Position numbers and translations under genes: made by a program. A stretch of DNA of 64,000 nucleotides from Sinimarinibacterium flocculans (GTDB lineage: Bacteria; Pseudomonadota; Gammaproteobacteria; Nevskiales; Nevskiaceae): NCBI RefSeq assembly GCF_003201205.1, contig NZ_QICN01000002.1, positions 235,780 through 299,779 on the forward strand, written 5' to 3'. This document shows, piece by piece, positions 26,758 to 35,094 of the stretch. Each line of letters begins with the position of its first letter. Position 1 is the stretch's first letter. The notes beneath the pieces were generated by a model, which was not told where the DNA came from, searched no databases, and saw only the letters and a program-made list of their open reading frames with translations.

Positions 26758-27394
26758 GAGCCCGCTCTCCGTGACGAAGGCGCGAGATCAGGATGTCGAT
26801 GCTGCGCGAGAACACGTCGCCGCGCCGGCCGGAGGTCAGGCTCATCAGCTCGTCGCGGCTGAGCACGCGGCGCGCATGCGTCACCAGCACTTCCAGCAGC
26901 TGGTACTCGCCGGTCGTGATCCGCACCGGCTCACCGTCGCGGCTGAGCGTGCGGCTCCACAGATCGAGTTCGAACGTGCCGATGCCCACACGCCGACGCG
27001 ACGCCGGCCCCGCATCCTGCGGGGCGCGCCCGACACGGCGCAGCACCGAGAAGATGCGTGCGACCAGTTCGCGCAGGTTGCAGGGCTTGGCGACGTAGTC
27101 GTCGGCGCCGACCTCGAGCCCGACGATGCGGTCCACGTCGTCGCCCTTGGCGGAGAGCATGATCACCGGCACGCCGCTGCGCAGCTCGCGCAGGCCGCGG
27201 CACAGGCTGATGCCGTCCTCGTCCGGCAGCATCAGATCGAGCACGATCAGGTCGTAGCGGCTGCGCTGCAGGCAGCGGCGCGCAGCCGCGGCCGTGCCGG
27301 CACCATCGCTGTCGATCCCGTGACGTCCCAGAAACTCGCCGACCATCTGTCGCAGGCGCAAATCGTCGTCGACCAGCAGAACCTTGGCTTTCAT
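26063..27394 (-). CDS. OmpR-type response regulator with truncated DNA-binding domain
   Basis: Residues 1-207 (27394 down to 26774) are a normal OmpR-family regulator: receiver (VLLVDDDLRLRQMVGEFLG, phospho-Asp 53 in VLDLMLP, GADDYVAKPCNLREL) and most of the winged helix (RITTGEYQLLEVLVTHARRV, FSRSIDILISRLR). After ISRLR the usual last 30 or so residues, including the wing (xVxGxGYxF), are absent. The frame instead continues for 236 residues through the kinase gene in a different frame, ending at 26063; that tail is a nonsense read. A deletion of about 90-100 bases just before the kinase start would explain it. The wing contacts DNA, so this protein may not bind normally. A sequencing or assembly error is the alternative. 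Confidence 0.75.
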   Translation of the reverse strand: MKAKVLLVDDDLRLRQMVGEFLGRHGIDSDGAGTAAAARRCLQRSRYDLIVLDLMLPDEDGISLCRGLRELRSGVPVIMLSAKGDDVDRIVGLEVGADDYVAKPCNLRELVARIFSVLRRVGRAPQDAGPASRRRVGIGTFELDLWSRTLSRDGEPVRITTGEYQLLEVLVTHARRVLSRDELMSLTSGRRGDVFSRSIDILISRLRHGERARESALAGRLAGRRSDPADAVVQPAAAALLPAAGRGAVQPAAVRTRRAAEPRQALRRAGGPGAARHPRAGADGSAAAAARTGRVRHRRCGGGAGSGTGTGGHRRARAGDGRAAAARGRPVRPAGRPPCARRTLRPGASRKRPGGAPALHVDQPGEPVPGGRLRGIAGVGRAAPAAACPAGRDRRHRARGHAAGLGVLGAQRTQDHRAVAAPARPPVAQQPAGTRADAGRPVA

Positions 27395-27580
27395 CGTGTA
27401 TGGCTTCGTATCGGCATGCCCCGGATCGCCGGGGCTGCGATCCACAGGCGCTCGGACCACACGGTTTGCGTCTCGTTCCCGATCGAAACAATTGGATACA
27501 CCTCGGCACGCTCCGGAGAGGACTTGCGCCGGGTTGCGCCGCAGCATCGCCGGACTTTTTTTCACTACCCGGGTCTCACG

Positions 27581-28450
27581 ATGCGCCGTCCATTGCCGCC
27601 TGCCCTGCTCACCTGCCTGCCCCTGCTGGGCGCCTGCGAGGGACACCTGACGCTTGATCTCGCCGCCTCGCCCGCCGACGACATCGCCCGCGTGGAGATC
27701 GCCCTGTCGACCATCGAGCTGCTCGGCAGCGACGGCGGGACGACGCGGATCGACCCGGTCGACGAGGCGGCCTTCAACCTGCTCGCCTACACCGGCGACG
27801 ACACCCGGCGCATCGCCGATGCCGACGGCGACGTCTCCGGCCGCTTCGTCGGCCTGCGCCTACGTTTCGACGACGAGGATGCTTACGTACGGACCGCGAG
27901 CGGCGCAAGTGTGCCGCTCGAACTGCTCTCGGCCGGCGAGTACGCCGATCTCGAACTCGACCTCGACGACACCGACTCCGTTGCCCTCGTGGCCGCCGTC
28001 GACCTGCGTTTCTCGCTGATCGACCGCGTGGCGGATCTCGGCGTCTGGCAGCTGGTGCCGGTCACGCGCGTGGTCAAGGCCGACGGCTGGGGCACCATCG
28101 CCGGCACCGTCGACGCCGATGCCCTCGGCGACGGCGACTGCCGGGACGGTCGCAGCGTCGGCCGCGGTGTTGCGGTCTACGTCTATCCGGGTCTCGACGT
28201 CGTTCCCACCGACTACCACGACAGCGGCAGCGTGGTGAACCTCGACCAGCCGGTGGCATCGGCGCCGGTGGCGCAGGACAGCAGCGGCCTGTGGCGTTAC
28301 ACCATCAACTACCTGGCGCCCGGCTACTACACCGTCGCCTGGACCTGCGAGGGCGATGCCGAGCACCCGCGCGAGGACGACGACCTCGTGTTCCAGGCCC
28401 GCGCCAATGCGCTGGTCGCCGCAGCGGCCACGACACCGGTGGACTTCTGA
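27581..28450 (+). CDS. DUF4382 lipoprotein
   Basis: This 289-residue lipoprotein (lipobox LLGAC, Cys near residue 19) begins its mature part with EGHLTLDLAASPADDIARVE and IALSTIELLG, the pattern of the DUF4382 domain. That domain is common in secreted proteins with beta-sandwich folds. Later segments (GTIAGTVDADAL, VAVYVYPG, YYTVAWTCEGD) look like a carboxypeptidase-regulatory-like Ig domain. It diverges from the response-regulator gene and may be its target; that is only positional evidence. Confidence 0.8.
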   Translation: MRRPLPPALLTCLPLLGACEGHLTLDLAASPADDIARVEIALSTIELLGSDGGTTRIDPVDEAAFNLLAYTGDDTRRIADADGDVSGRFVGLRLRFDDEDAYVRTASGASVPLELLSAGEYADLELDLDDTDSVALVAAVDLRFSLIDRVADLGVWQLVPVTRVVKADGWGTIAGTVDADALGDGDCRDGRSVGRGVAVYVYPGLDVVPTDYHDSGSVVNLDQPVASAPVAQDSSGLWRYTINYLAPGYYTVAWTCEGDAEHPREDDDLVFQARANALVAAAATTPVDF

Positions 28451-28556
28451 CGCCGGATCATGCACTGCATGAATGCAGAACCATGCAGAACTATGAATGG
28501 AATGATGGCATCGGCGCGCGTAGGGTGTGCGCACCCGATCGTCGCGGATGCCCGTC

Positions 28557-29813
28557 ATGGATTTTTCGCCCAGCCCCCGCTGCCAGGAGTATCTGAAGCG
28601 CGTGCGCGCCTTCGTGCGCGAGCGCATCGAACCCGTCGAAACCGCACTGCTGGCACAGCGACACGCCCAATCGCGCAACCCGGACTGGACGCAGTGGCGC
28701 TGCGCACCCGAGGTCGAGGCCCTCAAGGCACAGGCACGCGCCGAGGGACTCTGGAACCTGTTCCTGCCGGACGCCGGGCTCGGGGCCGGACTGTCGAACG
28801 TCGACTACGCGCCGCTGGCCGAGGAGATGGGGCGCAGCTTCATCGCCGCCGAGGTGTTCAACTGCAACGCCCCGGACACCGGCAACATGGAGGTGTTGTG
28901 GAAGTACGGTAGCGAGGAACAGAAAGCGCGCTGGCTCACGCCGCTGCTCGCCGGCGAGATCCGCTCCGCCTTCTGCATGACCGAGCCCGATGTCGCCTCC
29001 AGCGACGCGACCAACATGCAGGCGACGGCCATCGCCGACGGCGACGACATCATCGTCAACGGCCGCAAGTGGTGGTCGACCGGCATCGGCCACCCGAACT
29101 GCCGCTTCGCCATCTTCATGGGCCTGTCGGATCCGCAGGCACACCGGCATCAGCAGCACAGCATGGTCATCGTGCCGCTCGACACGCCGGGCGTGAGCAT
29201 CCGCCGCATGCTGCCGGTGATGGGCGAGTACGACGCGCCCTACGGCCACGGCGAAGTCTGGTTCGACGATGTCCGCGTCCCGCGAAGCAACCTGATCAAG
29301 GGCATCGGCAAGGGCTTCGAGATCGCCCAGGGACGTCTGGGTCCCGGGCGCATCCACCACTGCATGCGCAGCATCGGCGCCGCCGAACGCACACTGGAAC
29401 TGCTGATCACCCGCGGCGCGAGCCGCGTGGCCTTCGGCAAGCCGCTGATCAACCTCGGCGGCAACCGCGAGCGCATCGCCGAGCTGCGCATCGCCATCGA
29501 CCAGGCGCGGCTGCTGACGCTGTACGCGGCGTGGAAGATCGACAAGGCCGGCGCGCTCGCGTCGATGACCGAAATCTCCGCCATCAAGGTCGTCGCACCG
29601 AACGTGCTCGAACAGGTCGTCAGCGAGGCGATCCAGATCCACGGCGCCGCCGGGCTCTCGGACGACGTGCCGCTGGTCGCGATCCTCGGCGGCGCGCGCG
29701 CACTGCGCCTCGCCGACGGGCCGGATGCGGTGCATCGCGGCGTGATCGCGCGCATGGAACTGGGCAAGTACGCCAAGCTCATGGCGCAGCACAGGAACGG
29801 GCGCGGCGAATGA
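28557..29813 (+). CDS. Acyl-CoA dehydrogenase family protein
   Basis: This 418-residue FAD enzyme oxidises an acyl-CoA to the enoyl-CoA. Family stretches visible are AFCMTEPDVASSDATNMQAT, GRKWWSTG, IKGIGKGFEIAQGRLGPGRI, RVAFGKPLINLGGNRERIAE and IQIHGAAGLSDDVPLV. The last is the region of the catalytic Glu in many members and here follows the ACAD11-type pattern. The ATG at 28557 begins MDFSPSPR; an ATG three codons upstream (28548) is possible. The stop overlaps the next gene, an SDR, so the five genes to 32993 probably form one operon. Confidence 0.92.
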   Translation: MDFSPSPRCQEYLKRVRAFVRERIEPVETALLAQRHAQSRNPDWTQWRCAPEVEALKAQARAEGLWNLFLPDAGLGAGLSNVDYAPLAEEMGRSFIAAEVFNCNAPDTGNMEVLWKYGSEEQKARWLTPLLAGEIRSAFCMTEPDVASSDATNMQATAIADGDDIIVNGRKWWSTGIGHPNCRFAIFMGLSDPQAHRHQQHSMVIVPLDTPGVSIRRMLPVMGEYDAPYGHGEVWFDDVRVPRSNLIKGIGKGFEIAQGRLGPGRIHHCMRSIGAAERTLELLITRGASRVAFGKPLINLGGNRERIAELRIAIDQARLLTLYAAWKIDKAGALASMTEISAIKVVAPNVLEQVVSEAIQIHGAAGLSDDVPLVAILGGARALRLADGPDAVHRGVIARMELGKYAKLMAQHRNGRGE

Positions 29814-30637
29814 GCGCGCAACGCATCTTCATCACCGGCGGCGCCTCCGGTCTCGGCCGCGCGCTCGCCGAGTGCTACGCACGGGCCGGCTGGCGCGTGT
29901 GCGTCGGCGACATCGACGATGCCGCCGGAAGCGAGACCGCAGGCGCGCTCGCGCAGCTTGGCGGCGATGCGCACTACCTGCATTGCGACGTCACACGGGA
30001 CGCCGATTTCGAGGCTGCCGCCGCGTGGCTGCGCGAGCACTGGGGCGGCGTCGACGTCGTCGTCAACAATGCCGGCGTCGCCGCGGCCGGCGGCATCGCC
30101 GAGATGCCCATGCAGGACTGGTTGTGGAGCGTGGACATCAACCTGCTCGGCGTCGTGCGCGGCTGTCGCACCTTCACGCCGCTGCTGCGCGCCCAGGGCG
30201 GCGGACACCTGGTCAACATCGCGTCGATGGCCGGGCTGATCCACGCGCCCATGATGGCCGCGTACAACGCGACCAAGGCGGGCGTCGTCGCCCTGTCGGA
30301 AACGCTGAAGATCGAGCTCGCGCCCGACCGCATCGACGTGTCGGTCGTATGCCCCGGCTTCTTCCGCACCGGCATCGCGCGGAACATGCGGGCCACCGGA
30401 GCCGACGTGAAGCACATCACCCACAAGCTGGTCGACCGCGCGAAGACCGGCGCCGACGAGACCGCCCGGCAGATCTTCGACGGCGTGGCCCGCGGCGACT
30501 TCCACATCCTGACGCATGCGGACGGCCGCATGGCCTGGCGCATCAAGCGTCACGCGCCGTACCGCTGGTACGCAGCGCTGATGGCGCGTCAGACCCGCGG
30601 CATGATGCGGCCGCGCGGCGCGGGAACCGGCGCGTGA
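29810..30637 (+). CDS. Short-chain dehydrogenase/reductase
   Basis: This 275-residue SDR has the nucleotide-binding motif TGGASGLG at residues 9-16, NNAG near 89 and the catalytic YxxxK as YNATK with the upstream Ser of NIASMAG. It oxidises or reduces an alcohol/ketone with NAD(P). The extended C terminus (RIKRHAPYRWYAALMARQTR) is basic and may touch membrane. Its ATG overlaps the dehydrogenase stop (ATGA). Context suggests action on an acyl or steroid-like substrate. Confidence 0.92.
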   Translation: MSAQRIFITGGASGLGRALAECYARAGWRVCVGDIDDAAGSETAGALAQLGGDAHYLHCDVTRDADFEAAAAWLREHWGGVDVVVNNAGVAAAGGIAEMPMQDWLWSVDINLLGVVRGCRTFTPLLRAQGGGHLVNIASMAGLIHAPMMAAYNATKAGVVALSETLKIELAPDRIDVSVVCPGFFRTGIARNMRATGADVKHITHKLVDRAKTGADETARQIFDGVARGDFHILTHADGRMAWRIKRHAPYRWYAALMARQTRGMMRPRGAGTGA

Positions 30638-31527
30638 TCGGGGCACGGCTCGATCACTGGCTCTACCGCGGTGGCGCCGCGAGCCGCACCGGCGGTGCCG
30701 GCGATGCGATGCGAATCCTGCCGACGCCGCAGGGGCCGGTGCGCGCACTCGACTCCGGCGGCCATGGTCCGGTGCTGCTGTTCGCCCCGGACGGCCCCTG
30801 CGTGATCGAGCACTACGCGGCGCTGGTCGCGGCGTTGCGCACGGATTTCCGCGTCGTCGTCTTCGACCTGCCGGGCTTCGGCATGAGTGCCCCGACGGCG
30901 GGCTACGCGCACCGGCTCGAACAGGGCGCCGCCGTGATCCTCGGCGTGCTCGACGCGCTCAGCATTGCGCGGGCCACGCTGTGCTTCTCCTGCGTCAACG
31001 GCTTCTATGCGATGGCCGCGGCGGCGAAGGCCCCGGCGCGCGTCGAGCGCCTGATCCTGGCGCAGACCCCCGGCGTCGCCGCGATGCAGGCCTGGACGGC
31101 GCGCATGATTCCGCGCCCGCTGCGCGTGCCGGGGCTCGGCCAGGCGATCAACTTCTTCAGCCGGCGCAAGCTCGCGCGCATCTGGTATCGCACGGCCCTG
31201 CCGAAGGGTGCCGACACCGGGCTGTTCGACGCCCCGGCCCAGGCGACCCTCGACCACGGCGGCTGCTTCTGCCTCGCCGGCGTCGTCCAGGGCATGGCGC
31301 CGACGCCGGTGGACCATCCGCTGCTGCAGCCACGCGACGTGCCGGTCACGCTGCTCTGGGGCGGCGCCGATTTTTCGCACAAGTACACCGACCCGGACTC
31401 GCTGCTCCCGCACCTGCCGCAGGCGCGCATCCTGCGCTTCGATGCGATCGGTCATTTCCCGGACCTCGAGCAGCCGGACACCTACGCCGCCGTCGTGCGC
31501 GAGGCGCTGCACGGCACCACATCCTGA
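30634..31527 (+). CDS. Alpha/beta-hydrolase fold protein
   Basis: This 297-residue protein starts at a GTG that overlaps the SDR stop (GTGA). The fold is clear from LLFAPDGPCVIEHYAALVAA, VVVFDLPGFGMSAP and the C-terminal LLWGGADFSHKYTD and FDAIGHFPDLEQP, which supply the usual acid and the catalytic His. The nucleophile elbow is unusual: where GxSxG is expected, the sequence is LCFSCVNGFYAM, with Ser flanked by Phe and Cys. Substrate is unknown; the operon context suggests a thioester or ester. Confidence 0.86.
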   Translation: MIGARLDHWLYRGGAASRTGGAGDAMRILPTPQGPVRALDSGGHGPVLLFAPDGPCVIEHYAALVAALRTDFRVVVFDLPGFGMSAPTAGYAHRLEQGAAVILGVLDALSIARATLCFSCVNGFYAMAAAAKAPARVERLILAQTPGVAAMQAWTARMIPRPLRVPGLGQAINFFSRRKLARIWYRTALPKGADTGLFDAPAQATLDHGGCFCLAGVVQGMAPTPVDHPLLQPRDVPVTLLWGGADFSHKYTDPDSLLPHLPQARILRFDAIGHFPDLEQPDTYAAVVREALHGTTS

Positions 31528-31535
31528 CGACATCC

Positions 31536-32228
31536 ATGGGCGCCATCCTCCTGATCCGTCACGGCCAGGCCTCGTTCGGGGCCGGCGACTACGACCAGCT
31601 TTCGGACACCGGTTTCTCGCAGTCGCGTCTGCTCGGCAACAGCCTGAAGGCGCGCGCACCGAAGATCGACCTGGTGCTCGGCGGCGGCATGCGCCGGCAT
31701 CGCCAGACCGCCGAGACCGCGCTCGCCGCCATGGGCGTGGACATCGCCGTGGAGGATGATCCGGGCTGGGCCGAGTACGACCATGTCGCCGTCATCGCGG
31801 CGCACCGCCCAGAATGGGCCGACCAGACGCGGATGAAGATGGAGCTGGCGCGGCTGCCGAATCCGCGCCGGGCGTTCCAGCAGGAGTTCGAACAGGCGAC
31901 CGCGCGATGGATCGGCGGCCTGCACAACGACGACTATCCGGAAAGCTGGGCCGGCTTCTGCGCGCGTGTGCAACAGGCGCTGCAGCGGCTGCATGCGCGA
32001 CTCGGCAAGTCGCAGACCGCACTGGTGTTCACCTCGGGCGGGCCGATCAGCGCGGTGGCACAGCGTCTGCTGCACCTGCCGGAAGCGAACACGCTGCGCG
32101 TCAACTGGACGCTCGCCAATGCCGCGATCACCAAGCTGATCTATTCCGAGCGCGCGCTGTACCTGTCCACGCTCAACGACCATGCGCACTTCGAAGGTCT
32201 GCGCGCCGATCTCATCACCTACCGATAA
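31536..32228 (+). CDS. Histidine phosphatase family protein
   Basis: This 230-residue protein has the phosphohistidine motif LIRHGQASFG at residues 6-15, the GGMRRHRQTAET region with the second Arg, and the later TSGGPISAVA, which in this branch replaces the usual SHGG. It is a phosphoglycerate-mutase-fold phosphatase of unknown substrate. It lies 8 bases after the hydrolase gene and 18 bases before the next SDR, within the lipid-type operon. Confidence 0.9.
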   Translation: MGAILLIRHGQASFGAGDYDQLSDTGFSQSRLLGNSLKARAPKIDLVLGGGMRRHRQTAETALAAMGVDIAVEDDPGWAEYDHVAVIAAHRPEWADQTRMKMELARLPNPRRAFQQEFEQATARWIGGLHNDDYPESWAGFCARVQQALQRLHARLGKSQTALVFTSGGPISAVAQRLLHLPEANTLRVNWTLANAAITKLIYSERALYLSTLNDHAHFEGLRADLITYR

Positions 32229-32246
32229 ACCCACCCATTATCCGAC

Positions 32247-32993
32247 ATGCGCAAGAACATCCTGATCACCGGCGCCAGCTCCGGCCTTGGCCGCGGCATG
32301 GCACGCGAGTTCGCAAGGCTCGGCTGCAACCTCGCGCTGTGCGCACGCCGCACCGAGCGCCTCGATGAACTCAAGGCCGAGCTCACCGCCGCACATCCCG
32401 GCATCCACGTCGCGCTGCGCGCACTCGATGTCGACGACTACGACGCCGTGTTCCGCACCTTCCGCGAATTCCGCGACGAGCTCGGCACGCTGGACCGCGT
32501 GATCGTCAACGCCGGCATGGGCAAGGGTCAGCCCATCGGCACCGGCTACTTCTACGCCAACCGGCAGACCGCGCAAACCAATTTCGTGTCGGCGCTGGCG
32601 CAGTGCGAGGCCGCCGTGGAGATCTTCCGCGAGCAGAATGCCGGCCACCTGGTCACGATCTCGTCGATCAGCGCGATGCGCGGCATGCCACGCAACCTGA
32701 CCACCTATGCCGCCACCAAGGCCGGCCTGGCCGCGCTGACCGAGGGCATCCGCGCCGACCTCATGCGCACGCCGATCAAGGTGACGACGATCTTCCCCGG
32801 CTACATCCGTTCCGAGATCAACGAGAAGGTGAAGAAGACACCGTTCATGATCGACACCGAAACCGGTTGCCGGGCCCTCGCGCGCGCCATCGAACGCGAG
32901 CCGGCGACGGCTTGCGTGCCGGGCTGGCCGTGGACGCCGCTCGCCTTCCTGATGCGGCACCTGCCGCTGAGCGTCGTATCGAAGATGGCGTAG
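32247..32993 (+). CDS. Short-chain dehydrogenase/reductase
   Basis: This 248-residue SDR has TGASSGLGRG at residues 8-17, the basic CARRTERLDEL that favours NADPH, VNAG near 88 and the catalytic Ser of TISSISA with YAATK. The C-terminal half (FPGYIRSEINEKVKKTPFMI, VPGWPWTPLAFLMRHLP) matches SDRs found beside acyl-CoA dehydrogenases and phosphotransferase-like genes in lipid or sterol clusters. It closes the five-gene operon. Confidence 0.91.
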   Translation: MRKNILITGASSGLGRGMAREFARLGCNLALCARRTERLDELKAELTAAHPGIHVALRALDVDDYDAVFRTFREFRDELGTLDRVIVNAGMGKGQPIGTGYFYANRQTAQTNFVSALAQCEAAVEIFREQNAGHLVTISSISAMRGMPRNLTTYAATKAGLAALTEGIRADLMRTPIKVTTIFPGYIRSEINEKVKKTPFMIDTETGCRALARAIEREPATACVPGWPWTPLAFLMRHLPLSVVSKMA

Positions 32994-32998
32994 CGCGC

Positions 32999-33940
32999 CT
33001 ACAACGGCTCGGCGAGCCGCAGCCGGCTCTCGAACACCCGCGGCTCGCCGCTCAAGGGATCGTCGAAGGCCAGCGACTTCGCCAGCAGCTGCAGCGGCTG
33101 CGAGAAGTCGTCCTCGGCGACGACGCGCAGCTCCGGATAGATCGGATCGTTGACGATGGGTGCGCCGAGCGCCGCCATGTGCACGCGCAGCTGATGCTTG
33201 CGGCCGGTGACCGGCGTCAGCCGGTAGCGGGCCCTGCCGCCGCGCGTTTCCAGCCGTTCGATGCGCGTCTCGCTGTTCGGCTCGCCCTGCGTCTCGCGCA
33301 TGCGGAAGAACGGCTCGCCGCGCCCGATCCGGCTGCGGCGCACCAGCGGCGCCGACAGCTCCGGCAGCGCCGGCGCGATCGCCTCGTAGGTCTTGAGCAC
33401 GGCGCGCCGCGGGAACAGCTGCTGGTAGGCCGCGCGCGTCGACGGCTGCAGCGAGAACAGCACCAGGCCGGCGGTGTCGCGATCGATCCGGTGCAGCGGG
33501 ACCAAGTCGTCGATACCCAGCTCGCGCTTGAGGCGCACCAGCAGGCTCTGCTGCACGAAGCGCCCGGCCGGCACCACCGGCAGGAAGTGCGGCTTGTCGA
33601 CCACGAGCAGGTGCGCGTCGCGATGCACGACGCGGGCATCGAAGGGCACCGGCGTCTCCTGCGCCAGTTCGCGGTAGTAACGCAGGCGCAGGCCACGGCG
33701 GTACGGCGTACCGGGGCCGATCGGCACGCCGTCGTCGTCGCACACCAGCCCGCGGGTCATGCGCCGGTGCCAGACCCCGGGTCCGACGGCGGGAAAGCGC
33801 TCGCAGAGGAAGGCGAACACCGTCTCCCAGCGCCCCTCGGGCAGGCGCACATGACTGGCCCCGACGCCGTCGCGCACAGCCGGGGCGGCGGGCGCCTCCG
33901 GCGTACGGGCAGTGTGGATTTCGGGTCGGAACTCGGGCAC
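32999..33940 (-). CDS. RluA-family 23S rRNA/tRNA pseudouridine synthase
   Basis: This 313-residue enzyme isomerises uridine to pseudouridine in RNA. The catalytic Asp is in PLHRIDRDTAGLVLF at about residue 151, and the family end motif GRKHQLRVHMAALG, followed by IVNDPIYPE, is present. An N-terminal S4-like segment (WETVFAFLCERFPAV) precedes it. It converges with the SDR operon (5 bases between stops) and has the second inverted-repeat element directly behind its start. The exact RNA site cannot be told. Confidence 0.93.
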   Translation of the reverse strand: MPEFRPEIHTARTPEAPAAPAVRDGVGASHVRLPEGRWETVFAFLCERFPAVGPGVWHRRMTRGLVCDDDGVPIGPGTPYRRGLRLRYYRELAQETPVPFDARVVHRDAHLLVVDKPHFLPVVPAGRFVQQSLLVRLKRELGIDDLVPLHRIDRDTAGLVLFSLQPSTRAAYQQLFPRRAVLKTYEAIAPALPELSAPLVRRSRIGRGEPFFRMRETQGEPNSETRIERLETRGGRARYRLTPVTGRKHQLRVHMAALGAPIVNDPIYPELRVVAEDDFSQPLQLLAKSLAFDDPLSGEPRVFESRLRLAEPL

Positions 33941-33985
33941 GACCGCGCCATACTACGCAGCCTCGGGCGGCGCCGCCGCCGGCCA

Positions 33986-34250
33986 GGGCCTGTTAACGCT
34001 ATGGACATCGCTGTGATGCCACCAGATTTGCGGCCAGGCAAGGCGCGACGAGGGAATTTGGTGGTTCCAAATGACTGAGGAGCAACGCCGCATGGCCGCA
34101 AATCCGGTGGCACCCCGAAGGGGCGGGATGGTTTTGGCGCATCGCGACGTCAGTCGTCGCTTGCGTACGTCGAGTACGCCACGCTCCTCCTTTCTTGCGC
34201 TACGCCAAAACCCTCTCCGTCACAGCGACGGCCATAGCGTTAACAGGCCC
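33986..34250. mobile_element. 265-bp terminal-inverted-repeat element, copy 2
   Basis: The terminal inverted repeats (GGGCCTGTTAACGCTATGGA left, CCATAGCGTTAACAGGCCC right) extend to about 30 bp and match those of copy 1. Two internal hairpins are present: A with arms GCCACC..GATTTGCGGCCA and TGGCCGCAAATC.GGTGGC around an inner ATTTGG/CCAAAT stem, and B with arms GGTTTTGGCG and CGCCAAAACC around GCGTAC/GTACGC. A CCCCGAAGGGG lies between them. The length is identical to copy 1 although the stem sequences differ. There is no coding capacity. It sits between the divergent pseudouridine synthase and SDR genes and may carry or disturb their promoters. Confidence 0.8.
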
Positions 34251-34263
34251 TAGGGGATCGATC

Positions 34264-35094
34264 ATGTCGGCAGCGATACGGGGCCGCACCATTGTCATCA
34301 CCGGCGCCTCGGGCGGCATCGGCGAGGCCGCCGCGCTGCGCCTGGCGCGTGCGGGCGCGCGGCTGTGCCTGGTCGCGCGGCGCGCCGACGAGCTGACGCG
34401 CGTCCAGAACCTCGTGCGCGCGCTCGGCGGCGAGGCCTGGATCTATCCGACCGACCTCAGCCAGCCCGCCGAGGTCGAGGCCTGCGCCGACGCCCTGCTC
34501 GCCGAGCACGCGCGCATCGACGTGCTGGTCAACAACGCCGGCCGGTCGATCCGCCGCCGGGTCACCGACTCCTTCGAGCGCATGCACGACTACGAGCGCA
34601 CGATGGCGCTGAACTACTTCGCCGCCGTGCGCCTGACGCTGCGCCTGCTGCCGGGCATGGTCGAACGCGACGACGGTCATGTCGTCAACGTCTCCAGCCT
34701 GTCGGCACTGATGCCGACGCCGCGCTTTTCCGCCTACGTCGCCAGCAAGTGCGCGCTCGAGGGTTTCTCGCGCACGCTGGCCGCCGAGATGTCCGGCCGC
34801 AACGTCGCCGTCAGCGTCATCAACTTCCCGCTGGTGAAGACCGCGATGAGCGCGCCGACGGCGGTCTACCGCTACCTGCCGCAGATGAGCACCGACAAGG
34901 CTGCCGGCTGGATCGTCAGGGCGATCGAGACGCGGCGCTACCGCATCGTCAACCGCTTCGGCGAAGCCTGGAACGCGGCGACGGCACTGGCGCCGGACCC
35001 GACCGTGAAATGGACCGGCCACCTGTTCCGCGTCGTCGGCGCGCGGCTGCAGCGGCGCGCCGACCGCGACGCCGCACCGGAGCACGAGGCGTGA
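34264..35094 (+). CDS. SDR-family oxidoreductase, acyl-CoA-reductase-like
   Basis: This 276-residue SDR has TGASGGIGEA at residues 13-22, NNAG near 93 and the catalytic Ser of NVSSLSA with YVASK. The C-terminal part (FPLVKTAMSAPTAVYRYLPQ, MSTDKAAGWIVRAIETRRYR) is shared with fatty acyl-CoA reductases of the Acr1 type, where it follows the SDR core. If it reduces acyl-CoA to aldehyde it could feed the acyltransferase at 12686, but the genes are 20 kb apart. The start is immediately behind the inverted-repeat element. Its stop overlaps the next gene. Confidence 0.88.
   Translation: MSAAIRGRTIVITGASGGIGEAAALRLARAGARLCLVARRADELTRVQNLVRALGGEAWIYPTDLSQPAEVEACADALLAEHARIDVLVNNAGRSIRRRVTDSFERMHDYERTMALNYFAAVRLTLRLLPGMVERDDGHVVNVSSLSALMPTPRFSAYVASKCALEGFSRTLAAEMSGRNVAVSVINFPLVKTAMSAPTAVYRYLPQMSTDKAAGWIVRAIETRRYRIVNRFGEAWNAATALAPDPTVKWTGHLFRVVGARLQRRADRDAAPEHEA

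Noticed and set aside
12319-35094. A complete wax-ester pathway (acyl-CoA reductase-like SDR plus acyltransferase).
   Set aside because: Both parts are present, but 20 kb apart and with no shared operon; functional linkage is not supported by the sequence.
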